DNA from: Pelobates cultripes
Lineage: Eukaryota > Chordata > Amphibia > Anura > Pelobatidae
Assembly: GCA_933207985.1 (NCBI GenBank)
Contig: OW240916.1
Location: 311,660,767-311,724,766, forward strand
DNA length: 64,000 bases
Direction of reading: 5' to 3'
The notes under the pieces were generated by a model, which had not been told where the DNA came from, did not search any database, and saw only the letters and a list, made by a program, of their open reading frames with translations. Every line of letters begins with the position of its first letter. Positions within the stretch are counted from its first letter, which is position 1. Both the position numbers and the translations under genes were made by a program. Shown here piece after piece: positions 33,160 to 44,428 of the stretch.

Positions 33160-33770
33160 ATCACTTACCAAAGCCCTGTAGGGTGAAACTCATTGTACAT
33201 CCTACTATTTTTATTCTGTTAATTCCAATAAAGGCATATTGGCTACTCTTTTATACCATTATTTTGCCATATACCTTTTTATTTATTTTTTATTTTATAT
33301 TTTACCATTTTATTCTGTATACCTGGCATCATTTCACCTCTGAAGCAAGGACCAGATTAAAGAATCCTTGGTGGGGATTATACCGCCTCCGCTTGGTCAA
33401 TAATGAAGAGGTGTGTCTATTAAATGTGAGTTCTATTCCTCCTTCTATATTATTTATGTAACCTATCTTATATAGAGAACACTATTGTTTTTTTCTTTTT
33501 TTTTCTTTTTTCTTTCCCTGATCTCAGTTTGTTGCAAAGTCTGTCAGCCAGCCCCTCATATCATCACTACTGGATATTTCTGCTGTGTACCGGAATCTTG
33601 TGGTGGACCTACTATTAGATCCTTGGTGGGGACTGTACCACCTGCAATTGATTCATAGAGCGGTGTGTCTGCTCTCAGAAGTGTGAGTAATACTCATTAT
33701 AATATTTATTGTGACTCAGCCTATACATAGAGCACTATTTTCTCTTTATTATTTCTTTTGAGGTTCATTG
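33160..33770 (+). repeat. Retroelement terminal scrap with a duplicated 145 bp segment
   Basis: ATCCTTGGTGGGGA, then a TACC-ACC block, GGTGTGTCT, GTGAGT and ATAGAGAACACTA occur at 33362-33485; a matching series lies at 33618-33745. The copies differ at about a quarter of positions. The segment before them reads CTGTAGGGTGAAACTC, a degenerate hammerhead-like string, so a Penelope-type source is possible. Confidence 0.45.
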
Positions 33771-34031
33771 GACATCACTGATATGTAACAATGGCACAAT
33801 CCACACCTCGGTTTACAGAAAACCCACAGACAGGTGCAGTTATCTTCACAGCTCGAACTTCAACCCCTCCCATACTAAACAGGGCATTTATGACCCTCTG
33901 CAAGAATGTTGTCTATTTTCTATCAAACCCGTGTCTTATCTGCACTCATGTCACTTTAACCGCTGTATCACAACTCAACTTTGAATTCTACGTGTTGTCT
34001 TGCTCAGAAATGCTTCCGAAAGCTTGTCATT

Positions 34032-34047
34032 AAAAAATTCTGTTAGT
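34032..34047 (+). repeat. Left target-site duplication of the L1 insertion
   Basis: AAAAAATTCTGTTAGT, preceded by TT, giving a TT/AAAA site as used by L1-type endonucleases. The partner is at 35341-35356. Confidence 0.88.
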
Positions 34048-35340
34048 TGGTTTCATATTGAAATGGAAGACCTAGGGTTACAACCCAGATAGCATGATAT
34101 GGAATTAGAAAACTATGGATAAAATGGGGATTGATACCAATAATAGTAAGATCTGGGCCCAACTGGTGCCGGTTTGGGAGGAAATTAAAAGAAAAATTGG
34201 TCTTAGGTATGCAATTTTGGACTCCTCAAATATGAGGATAATAGAAGCGAATGTGAAAGATCTCTCTCTGGATAGTTGGAGAGTACAAGGAATAAACAAA
34301 GTGTCACAGATAGTACATCTAGACAAGTTAATGACATTCAACGCTATTTCACAAAGGTTCCAACTTCCCCAAGTTGAGGCATTCACATACCTGAGGCTTA
34401 AGTACTTTTTGCAGAAACATCTTATTATTGCGACTGAGAAACCTTTAGAGCTGCTACAATCTCTTTTTTCAAATGAGATTATTCCTAAGGTTTTGGCTAA
34501 AGTAATAGAAGTTATTAGAAATATTAATTACTTAATCTGTTTTCCTCAAAAGCTTAAATGGGAAAAAGATTTAAATTGCTTATTAGATCAACAAGAATGG
34601 TGTAAAGCTATCAATAATACTTGTCAACAAGTTCAATGCTTGAATCTATTGGAGACCTACTATAAGGTGATATACAGGTGGTACTTATTGCCAAGTAAGC
34701 TATTCCAGATGTACCCAGGGGTCTCCTATAGATGCTGGAGATGTGATAAAGAAGAGGGATCATTTCTCCATATATGGTGGAGTTGTTCAGATATTCAGAT
34801 TTTATTTTAGATTTATTAGGGATATAACGGGAATGGAGCTAGATAGGAAACCAGAAGTGGTTTTGTTGCATATGCACTGGCCAAATATGTCAAACACGAA
34901 CAGATGTTTTATAATACACTGTTTTACTGCATTTAAAATTGTTCTTGCACGGAATTGGAAATCTAACCAAGTAATTACTTGGGATTCTATTAGAGAACAA
35001 ATCGGTGCTCAGGTGAGGATGGAAAGATATTTGAGTATACTGTATTTGAATGCCCCAAAAAGACATGATCTTTGGCAAGGTTGGGTCAATAAATTGGAAA
35101 TCGCTCTGTAAATTAAAGCTGCACTTGATACATAAGGATTCCTGAGCCCAGGCAAACTCCCCCCCCCCGCCCCCCTTGCCTGATCCCGCAGATAATGTTG
35201 TTTAATGTTAAGTATATTTGCATGTTTGCTTAATCTGTACCTAATGCAGAGATTATGTATTAATGGAGCATGATGTCCGTATGTTTTTTGTTATATGTAT
35301 TTTTGTAATAAACTTAATAAAAAAATGTATACTTTAAAAA
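34048..35340 (+). mobile_element. 5'-truncated L1/Tx1-type LINE with target duplication
   Basis: Flanked by the 16 bp repeats at 34032-34047 and 35341-35356. The coding part ends near 35111 and is followed by a 3' untranslated region of about 220 bp with AATAAA-type signals and an A-rich end. The flanks join to a continuous older repeat, so the insertion cut that repeat in two. The 5' part of ORF2 (endonuclease and RT) is missing, as expected for a truncated insertion. Confidence 0.9.
34115..35111 (+). pseudogene. L1-type ORF2 C-terminal remnant
   Basis: The first frame (34115-34810) is open for 231 codons. It includes a leucine-rich helical region and then CWRCDKEEGSFLHIWWSC, a C-x2-C-x8-H-x4-C zinc-knuckle-like motif that closes L1-type ORF2 proteins. 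A single frame change near 34790 moves the last 100 codons to another frame, which ends at 35109-35111 and contains a tryptophan-lysine-serine block and a final RHDLWQGW stretch. One shift and no other stop between 34115 and 35111 suggest a fairly recent copy. Confidence 0.82.
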
Positions 35341-35356
35341 AAAAAATTCTGTTAGT

Positions 35357-38158
35357 CCAATAAAAAAGGTATTACAAGATACAAAATTTATCTGATTTTT
35401 GCATTTACATCACTGGACTAATACGGCTACAATCTCTACTTGAACACTATATATATATATATATATATATATACATACACAGAGCATAGCCTGGTGTAAA
35501 TGATGTGATACATAAAAGCTTAACTTGTTTTTATATTATTTATTAATTCTAGTTGTAGCATATGAGCCTTTTTTAAGTATCATGCAAAGGCATTACATAT
35601 TTGTGTTTTTTTCCTAATTAAATTAAGTATTCTACTTAAAAGGCATACCATAAACTCTGCACGAAATAAGGGACAAGGGACAAGGGAAGTTTAAATGAAC
35701 ACATGTATTAGTTTCATAATTGAAAATACTGTTAAAGTTCTTGACTCTGTGATTGCTTTTCTCTAGGTATAGATACCTCTATACGTACTCTAAAGTTCAA
35801 GGGATTCATTTAGTGCATACATTCTTGGATGTTATTCATCATGTAAGCCACTGGGACATGCTCCGTTCCTAAGATATGCATGATCATTGTCTCAGAGGTA
35901 AACTATAATTCTTTTTATGATCTTAACATTAATACATTGTTGTGAAGTTATGTTTTCCTTATTGTTTCCTCCTGTGATACAATTAAATATTTCTGACTGA
36001 TGTGCGTTTGAAGTCGGGTTCTTCAATTTGTAATATGCTTCGTAAGAACTCAGATATGTTAAGGATTATGCTATTAATAGATGTGTTTCTTTTTCAGGTC
36101 AGTAGTGGGCTTTTCTCTATGTAATTAACTATAAAGTGAATTGCTTGCCTTCACAGCCCCTGGTAACATGCTCCACGTTACACACAAGATTTTTTTTTTC
36201 CCATAAATGTGTGCATGTGAGTTTTAGACTCTTTAAAGTGTGTTTTTAATATATATTTTTGATATGCTTTATAAATAGTTATCAAAGAAAAATCTGAACT
36301 ATTTGCAAGGGCAACTCTGCTAAAGCTTTTTTTTTTTTTTTGCAATCATTAGGCATTAGTATTCTAGCTAAATTGGATTTATCAATGCCTCATACAGTTT
36401 GTCTAAAAATATAATTAATTATTAAATAGCTCTATGCATACAAAGGTGAAATGCTACAAAAGCAAGAATTAACTCTTGCCTGTTCTTCATAATGTGTATG
36501 TTGTATTTTTTTTTTACATCAACAATCAGAAATATCCAATTTTTGTTTATATTGATATTTCAATGAGACTTAAGAGAAATAATGAATAATTATATGAATT
36601 TAGAAACCTCTTGCTCATTAGCATTTGTTCCCTGTGTATTTCTAAATTGTAAATAACAACAAATATTTTGTATATTTGAAATATGTTTTTCTTTAAATCC
36701 TGATTTGTATCTGTGCTGACCTTCGACTGTAGATGTCCATTTACATCTGATTTAAGTACTACTATGTATTGTATTTTAAAATGATTTACGCTCTCTAGAG
36801 TATAGTTTGCTCATGAACTTAAGTGGGGAAAAAAGAAAAAAGAAGAGTTATCTATGCTGTTTTGGACATTTGGAATTTTTTTCCTATAAATTTCTTTTAA
36901 CGCCTTTTCAAGAATGAATAAGTAAGCCAATTTATTAGAGATATTACACCAGCATCCGGTTCCTCTGAGAATTAATTCTGTTGGAAATTCAAAAAACTGA
37001 ATTTATTAAAAGGTAAATCTAAATGATGACCTCTGCTATGTGACCCATAGCTCAGTTTTACGGATGGATGCCCATCTAAACATTCCAACTTGCATAAAAC
37101 AAATCTTTAAAATGTCCATAAGTTTGTTTATTCATTTTAGATAAATTCCATGATTGAGAAAGCCTTGGGCAAAACACATTTATTATGTATCTTTTTTTCT
37201 TATACCCTTCTCTAATTTAGAAACTCAAATTAGAAGCACAATCACAGATTGTATCTTAACTCTAAATACTTAAGACTTTAATCTAGCTTTGATAAAAATC
37301 TGGGATATGTTGCATTTTATCTAAAATACACAACTCATGGGTAAAACATTGAGAACAAATTATAGTATATGATATGTTTTAGACAATGTAAATCAATCTC
37401 CAAAGTATAGGTGTCTGAGTTCACTGAACCCCACGCACTGTCCTTATCTCACCCCTGAGTGGAAACGACTGTAAAATGAGGTGAGATATATACTAGAGAG
37501 TAAAGAATACTAAATACAGGAGTAGCATTAAATGGTTCTCAGAATCAGGATAGTGAATTGAGAGGTGTTGGCAACAAATAAGAGAAGACAATCCACATAG
37601 AAATAAGACAAGCAGGGACATAATCAAAATTACCCTAAAGTAATGAAAATTACCCTAAGAGTAGACTTTTTAATCTCCGAGACAAGATCCTGCAAAAACT
37701 ATTCTACCATATGTAAATTAACAAAGCTAAAACAGTGGTTGTACATAAATTGGGGGTTGTGCTCACATTAAAAGAATCATATGCAATTTCATATAGGATA
37801 CCTAATCATATATGTCCTTAAGGCGCCACATAACTATGATTAATTACAGCACAATTTTATTTTATTTAACATAACAAAATTGTGACCTATGCTTTCAGCT
37901 AAACACAACACTGCAAACAGAAATATAATTTTGATCTCGCCATTTAAGAGTATTTAAATCAGGGAACACTTGAAGACTACTGTATCAATCCACCTTTACC
38001 TAAGATTGGAGAAAAGATGTCAGACTCTTGCGATTATTTATACTGAAAGAGGTCCAAGCCCACACGTCATTAATCTCTTAAAGTAAGTGTAAATAAAATG
38101 ATTCAAGAACCACGTATTACTTTAAATAATGGGGATCAAACTAACTGAATATTGTCTG
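35357..38158. other. Long AT-rich spacer
   Basis: The first 90 bp continue the repeat split by the L1 insertion. An AT microsatellite lies at 35447-35472. No gene, RNA gene or terminal repeat recognised in the remainder. Confidence 0.5.
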
Positions 38159-38221
38159 TGAAGACAATTGGGCAGACTAGATGGGCCGAATGGTTCTTAT
38201 CTGCCGTCACATTCTATGTTT
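38159..38221 (+). repeat. CR1-type LINE 3' terminal scrap
   Basis: GGGCAGACTAGATGGGCC and the following bases through ATTCTATGTTTC match the 3' terminus of the copies at 9311, 52753 and 58490. Confidence 0.85.
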
Positions 38222-38809
38222 CTAAGACAGTGATAATATATAAAAACTGGACAATATGACAATATGTCTATGCAATTTATAAACTGCATTAAACCACAGC
38301 AAATTAGGAAACAAACAAAAAAAACAAAAAAAGAAAGAACTAAAATCTACTAAACACAGGAGAAAGAGTAGAAATTTGAGACAAAAGGAACAAATGTAGA
38401 ATAGTTTCCATTTTAGCAATGGGGAAAACTCATAAGTGTCTTGAATGTAGCACATTTTAAAATACTGTGAATGCTTTGGCAGTACTTCATATGCGAAAAT
38501 TATAATTATTGAAGCCATTATTGCGCTCACCTCTGTGTTCTAATTCTATTGTCTGCCTATTCACATCTCAAAACTACCGTTTTTGAAAGGCATTTCTTTC
38601 TCTTTTGTGAATGGCATTGTTTAATTAAGGTGGGTTTGTGTGTATATTTAAAATTCGGCAGTATGCTGAAAGTTTGGCTTTTCTGTCATTCAATAAAGTG
38701 TCTCTTCTATGCTAAAGAACCAAAGAAAATTGTTAATTTCAGCTTCGAAAGCAATATGTCAAACTTCTAATGTGAATTGAGCTTTAAGGGTTTTTCTTCT
38801 GTGTTTTGT

Positions 38810-38898
38810 GTACACATATGATTGAGATGGGTATTTTAATTAATCACACAATATGTTAGTATTACAGTAGCAGTTATATAATTGTTTATGTACAATTC
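38810..38898 (+). repeat. 89 bp direct repeat, copy 1
   Basis: Matches 40727-40815 without gaps at an offset of 1917, with six substitutions. Confidence 0.9.
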
Positions 38899-40726
38899 CA
38901 ATATGACCTGTATTTGTAATGTGATGTCTCTTCCAAGTAGAGTGCTATTATATTTTACTATATTGTCTGCCAGATAATTGCCTATAGTTCATTGTAAATT
39001 ATATGGTATATTGATGAAAAGTCGTGCCTTGTTACCTCCATGTTACCTCCATGTATGTGTTCCTCCTTCGTACTGTTCTGTGATATTGACATGCTTTTCC
39101 CTTCCATTGCACTGCATTCGCTCAAAGACAAAAATACCGGAAGCTTCAGCCTAAGGGTAAATTTTATGGCCACCCACTTTTATTGACTTTGATCCTACCC
39201 AAAATCTAACCCTATATCATTCTCTAAATTCTGACATCTTCTATGACAAATCTTTGAATAAATATAATATAAATATATAACCTATATTTATGAACTCCCT
39301 ACCTGCAGTATTAAAATATTAACACTATGCTGTTCTAATTCTCCACCTGCCATATTGATTGTAGAAAGTGACAAATGATATCCGTGCACCGCACTCTAAA
39401 GACTCAAAAACATACTGATATGAAGGATTCCTTGCTGTGCGGGTTTATTAGAATTAGTACATTACATGGGATATCCCGACCAAAATATGTGGCAAAGACA
39501 AACACTTAAAAAAGTAATTGCACCGGATAAAAGTGGGGGTAGGAACAAAATTGCAAACCTAGCGAAGCAGTAAACGCATTTTGCATTCACCAACAAACGC
39601 TTTATCAACATAAAATGCTAAACAACTACCATTTAAAAAAGCTAGGCAGCGGTGAATACTCCCTCCTGGCCTAATTAAGATAAAAACACGTGAAACACCC
39701 TTTAATTGCCACCTCTCAATTTACTTGTAAAAGGAATAAAAATGGTTTTGTTTTTATTGTGATTAAATGAATGTACGCTACTTGGAAAAAAATCTGTTAT
39801 ATTCCAAAGGCTGAGTTCAAAATCAGTGAATGAGTAGAAGTACATATTACACCTGAGATCTTAGGGATCTTGAATTGCTCACTTTCAATTTGGCCACATA
39901 ATAAAATAATAATTACCAATAAGATAAACAACCCTATAAATGAAATGAATAATCCTAATAGGTTACACTTTACATTGATTGAACATGGAATAGATCTGTA
40001 CATGTTAAGTTGTAAGATGCTAATGTGACTTATGCCTCTCATGACTGTTCTCTGCAAATTTCAGTATTGACCTTCCTTTTAGAATCAAGTGAACTACTCC
40101 TGTTTTCTGGATCAGAAGAACAAATTAATTACCGGGACTGAAATACTGCAAAAAACGGAACAGCAATAAGCTTTGTTAAAATAAATGTTTGACCTCGAAC
40201 CCAAATCAATGGTGAATCCTAACATCGGAATTTAATGGTAAAGGATCCTAAGTGAGCCCATTCAGGGTATTTCCCCGAACATAGACAAACACACCAGAGC
40301 AAGGGAATCCCTCTAATCTATGTTCGGTAAAAATACCCCAAACATAGACGAGCTCTCTGGGCAATATCACCATGCTAGAGAGCTGGTCGTAAGTCAGAGC
40401 CATTGTTAAACAGGTCAGTTGAAAAAGTGAGGACTACCTGTAATTTGATTCCTCACTAGTTTAAACCAAACTAGGTTCTTAGTAATACAAGTTATGCTAT
40501 AACTAAGACATTTACTGAAAACATGAATGTATCTATTCCTGAGGTAACATTACAAAACCTAGCATAATTAGGACCTGGCATTATTATAGAGAACCATGGT
40601 TTAATTTTACCTTAGTTGGTAGGATCTTATAATCTAATCAATTCCCATTCATTCAGATTACACTGCAACCTGAATATCTGAGTCAAAAAGATGGATAGTA
40701 ATTCCAAGTATACAACTATATTAGGG
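38899..40726. other. AT-rich interval between the 89 bp repeats
   Basis: No motif-bearing ORF. A short imperfect hairpin (GGGTATTT with AAATACCC, and CGAACATAG with CTATGTTCG) lies at 40266-40345. Confidence 0.5.
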
Positions 40727-40815
40727 TACACATATGATTGAAATGGGTATTTTAATTAATCACGCAATATATTAGTATTACATTATCAGTTATATAATTG
40801 TTTATGTACAATTTC
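40727..40815 (+). repeat. 89 bp direct repeat, copy 2
   Basis: Starts TACACATATGATTG and ends TTATGTACAATTTC, about 93 percent identical to 38810-38898. Confidence 0.9.
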
Positions 40816-41239
40816 ATAAATGTAAAAAAAAAATAACTTAAATGTAGGGAGATTAAATCAAACTATGATGGAAAGGAAAATAGAAAAAAATGCGTAAAAA
40901 ATAAATAGATAGAAAGAAGATTATATTAAATCACTATACTTACTACTTATGCTATAACATTTCAGATATGGATGAATTGTTTCTAATGCCACAACGCTAA
41001 CTTTTGTTCAATGCTTGTATTAACGTGAACTTATATCAAAAATACAAAAAAAAAACATTAAGTTAAGCAAAGGGAAAGCTCAATTCATCAATAACCTAAT
41101 TTTAATTTGTTGAATAATATAATTACTATTCTTTATTTACTCCATTTGATAAATCGCTAAAATTGTATGCAATTGAGATTACCAACTCATATACTCCTGC
41201 CCCATCAAGTAACTGAGGCTGCTAGTGTTCTAGCTTGGG
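40816..41239. other. AT-rich spacer
   Basis: No gene recognised; short poly-A runs at 40829-40836 and 41046-41055. Confidence 0.5.
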
Positions 41240-42720
41240 TGTTCAAGATGAGAATCATAAGTAAAAGATGATTAAAAACAGAGCAATTACCCTAAGGTTC
41301 AAAAGAGTTCGTAATACATGATAGGAAGTCCCATTAAGGGTAATACAATTCACATTTTCTACACAATTTCTCCAAACATCTTTGAAGTTACACATTGATA
41401 AAAATGTTCAATGTTGCTCAATAAAGAGAAGTGAATTGGGAATAAAGACTTGTGATAACCAGGGATAATTTTACTAAAAGGTATTAATGTCTGAAGACCT
41501 GATTCACATCCCACTCCAAATTAAGATTGTAAAGTGAAAATCCATTAAATTTAATTTATAAGGAGATAGTTTTCCCCCTGTGGGATCTATCTCTGAATAC
41601 CTTGAAATGTGAGGAGGGACAAATCTCCTACCATTCAAGTTTTAAAATGTCTCGATACTGATCTTTGTTTGGTCGATTGAGACTAAATACTATAGAGTTG
41701 CCTCATTATTATCCATACGTTTTCAGCTTTCTTAGAAGCTAGAAAACTGCCTCTGTGGAGCAACTGATGAATTCCTTGATTTCAAACTTCTTTCTATGAA
41801 TGGAGGACGTAAAAGACCTTTTTTTCAAATTTATACACATACTGGCAGCAACCACATCTGTTGGCTCCACATTTATTAATACCTGTGCAATCAAGCCATG
41901 ATCATTTGTACTTTGGATCATTTGAACAAAATAAACTATAGGACAACATTGAGTTTAAAATGCTTGCCTTCCTGTCACTACTTCTAAATTCCAATCTGCA
42001 TGAATTCCTGTAAAAGTCACCTAGTTTAAGAATGGAAGATGTTTGCACACTATATCTACTACTGAGGTAAACGGATCACTTGACTCAGTACAGAAAGTAG
42101 GAGGTTTCAGTTCCTTTTCCGGAAACCTCCATTTTCCATTGCGAACCACGAATCTTTTTCCATCTTTGTGTTCCTTGGTTTAGATTATTGCCCAATAATG
42201 AGTTTCTGTCCCTGTCCTTGGCCAATCAAAAAACCTCTATCAATGAGGTTTCTAGAATAACCATGTTGAAATTATATTTTAGATAGATCCATGGCCTGAT
42301 ATTCAAATCTACTCATTAAGGAACAATTTCTCATGAGTCTAATAAATTCCCTACTAGGATGGCTTTACAGGTATGTGGGGGGATGACAACTGTTTGTCCA
42401 TAATGAGGTGTTACCTGCTGTTGACATCTGATAACCCTATGTACTATTAGACTGGCTCTCATGATCCACTTTCAGGTGTAGATCAAAGAAATTTACTTTC
42501 TTACCATTAGTTAACTTTATGAAATTTAAATTCCATTTTTCATTGTGAAAACCACTGGCAAAGTTCAAAGAAAATGGCTCATCCCTATCCCAGATGATGA
42601 GGAGAGCATTGATAAATCTCCTGTACAATATTGTTCTTATGAGGATTACCAAAAAGATGTAGCACATGTCTCTGGAGATATTAATCTCCATCAAACATGA
42701 ACAAATTATGGGTCATTAGT
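41240..42720 (-). pseudogene. Penelope-like element RT and linker remnant
   Basis: On the minus strand, 42694-42437 is open for 85 codons: YRRFINALLIIWD, a phenylalanine-rich stretch, and VNFFDLHLKVD. These match, in order, the Penelope RT segment around its catalytic YxDD-like position and the following FLDL-like motif; the expected aspartates after YRRFI are replaced by asparagine and alanine. Downstream, after stops, a serine-glycine-histidine block (near 42380), a cysteine-glycine-cysteine-cysteine cluster near 41850 and a helical stretch follow, like the linker before the GIY-YIG domain. The endonuclease itself is not recognisable. The copy is old. Confidence 0.6.
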
Positions 42721-43017
42721 AAGGAAAGGCTCCATAAATTGTGGAGAATCTCTCCAAAAAATGTGAGTATTAATTTTAAACTATGCTATATTAACCTTGT
42801 ACCTGAACGTTAACCTGAACTTTGAAGCATTAAACCTACAACCTCTGCATTATTTTAATGCATTAACCTATGCATTAAAACCCTCTCCCAACAGCAGTAG
42901 CCTCACACCGTGCTGTGTAATAGACTCAAAATATGTATTTAAGTGGCATTGTCACAAATGGTGTAATTGAAGGTGCTATTTCTCTCTCTGTATTAAAGGG
43001 GAACTTGGGGCTAATAA
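42721..43017. other. Spacer without recognised genes
   Basis: No motif-bearing ORF; this is the left flank of the L1-like insertion. Confidence 0.5.
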
Positions 43018-43033
43018 AGAAAGGGTGTATAAA
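43018..43033 (+). repeat. Left 16 bp repeat flanking the ORF1-only element
   Basis: AGAAAGGGTGTATAAA is identical to 44413-44428 and is read as a target-site duplication. Confidence 0.88.
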
Positions 43034-44412
43034 AAAATAATTCCCCCCCCCCGCGCTCCTTAGTTCCCCATTCCCCACCCCAATTCTTGCTGACCTGTGT
43101 GATGTGTATGGGTATGTCCCCTTGGTTGGTACTCACGGTTCGTTCAGGCTTTTCTATGGTGCCTGAGTCCTCTTCCCCATCCCCCGGCTTCGCTGTGTGG
43201 TGCTTGGTCATTGTCCCTCCTTGCTGGGCCCTGGTTCCAGTCGCGTTGTCGCTGTTGCTGGGGTCTTTGCGGGCCTGCGTTGGATCTGCGTGGTAATTGT
43301 GGTCCTGGTGTTTGTTGGAGAAATGATCTCGACAACTAGTCTGGGACCTGTTGTGGTGGGAGGCCTAGGCTACGTAGGAATCCCGGGACGTCTCCCGGCT
43401 TTCTTACTATTAGTTGGTCTTGTCCGTGTCTTGCCAAGAGTGAGAACGGATAGCCCCAGCGGTACTGGATGCCTGCCTGTTGTAGGGCTGATGTCACCGG
43501 GCGCAGGGCTCTCCTGGCTTGTAGGGTGTATCTGGATAAATCTTGGTAGATGGAGATGGTCTGGCCTTCCATGCGGACGGCCCCCATGCAGCGGGCTGTA
43601 CGGAATATTTCTTCTTTAAGGTGGTAGTTGTCAAGGCAGCATATTATGTCCCTGGGTTGTTCTTCGGGTGCTGGTATGGGTCTTAGAGCCCTGTGTGCAC
43701 GGACCAGGCCAATTCTGGGTACTTGTTGACCACCCAATACTTGGGTAAAAATTTGTCTAAGCAGTTCTGGCACGTTCTCTGAGGGGCCCCCCTCCCGCAC
43801 TCCGCGGACCCGCAGGTTCAGTCTTTGGCCACGGTTGTCTAAATCATCGACCCACGTGGTAAGGTAGGCTATATCAGCCTCTTGGTTCATAACTGCTGTA
43901 TTAGTTTGCTCTAAATCTGTTCTCAGTGCCCTAGTCTCGGTTTCCGCCACTGCCATGCGGGCCTCCACATTCGCCATGTCGGCGCGCAGCTGGGCCACCT
44001 CCTCAAGGACCACACGCCCAAGGCGGTCTGAGAGGGCCTCGAAATCTGATTTGGTGATTAGGTTTGGTATGATGTCTCTCCACTCACCATCTTGCTGCTG
44101 CTGCTGTGATTCTGATAGTGTTGGGGAGAATCTGGCTGGTGTGGATGGGAGTGACTCGAGGGTCTGGCTTGCGGCCTCCATCTCCCGTTGCGGTGTCTGT
44201 GCCCGGGTTGCAGCTTGCAGGTAGAACCAGATCGTTTGTTCTCCCCCGTGTCCAGAGGGTCTAGGGGTGCTGCCAGGGTCTGCCTGTCTCTTTGTGCGGC
44301 CCATCTGCGGTGTGTGGGTGAGCTAGGACGGCTGTGTGGTGCGGTGAGTGCGGATGCCACGAGGAGCTCCGGGTTTAAGCGGCCATCTTCGTCGGCTGCC
44401 GGACACGCCCCC
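43034..44412 (-). mobile_element. ORF1-only L1/Tx1-like insertion (HAL1-like)
   Basis: A 1379 bp segment flanked by identical 16 bp repeats. On the minus strand it opens GGGGGCGTGTCCGGCAGCC, a GC-rich start like L1-type 5' untranslated regions, then carries ORF1 and about 300 bp more, and ends in a G run and AATTATTTT. No ORF2 sequence is present. LINE insertions usually lose the 5' end; this one keeps the 5' end and lacks the 3' two thirds. There is no poly-A at the 3' end. Base composition is far more GC-rich than the flanks. Confidence 0.75.
43336..44304 (-). CDS. L1-type ORF1 protein, intact reading frame
   Basis: A 322-codon frame on the minus strand, ATG at 44302-44304. Residues 1-80 are basic, proline- and glutamine-rich and unstructured, including a QQQQQ run. 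Residues 85-160 form a heptad-like coiled coil (leucine, valine and alanine at spaced positions). Residues 161-250 (LNLRVRGVRE, later RDIICCL) fit an RRM, and residues 200-310 (RALRP, YPFSLLARH, LGLPP end) fit the L1 ORF1 C-terminal domain. Known ORF1 proteins trimerise by the coiled coil and bind RNA of the element. There are no stops or frameshifts. The start is chosen for distance from the 5' end (108 bp) and the continuous downstream domains. A long antisense frame at 43197-43619 is a shadow. Confidence 0.8.
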   Translation of the reverse strand: MGRTKRQADPGSTPRPSGHGGEQTIWFYLQAATRAQTPQREMEAASQTLESLPSTPARFSPTLSESQQQQQDGEWRDIIPNLITKSDFEALSDRLGRVVLEEVAQLRADMANVEARMAVAETETRALRTDLEQTNTAVMNQEADIAYLTTWVDDLDNRGQRLNLRVRGVREGGPSENVPELLRQIFTQVLGGQQVPRIGLVRAHRALRPIPAPEEQPRDIICCLDNYHLKEEIFRTARCMGAVRMEGQTISIYQDLSRYTLQARRALRPVTSALQQAGIQYRWGYPFSLLARHGQDQLIVRKPGDVPGFLRSLGLPPQQVPD

Positions 44413-44428
44413 AGAAAGGGTGTATAAA
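44413..44428 (+). repeat. Right 16 bp repeat flanking the ORF1-only element
   Basis: Identical to 43018-43033. Confidence 0.88.

Noticed and set aside
43197..43619. Plus-strand ORF of 140 codons
   Set aside because: It is antisense to the L1-type ORF1, which has recognisable domains and the right position in the element.
43018..44428. ORF1 as a host gene with introns lost
   Set aside because: The L1-type domain order, GC-rich 5' end and 16 bp flanking repeats fit a mobile insertion better than a processed host transcript.
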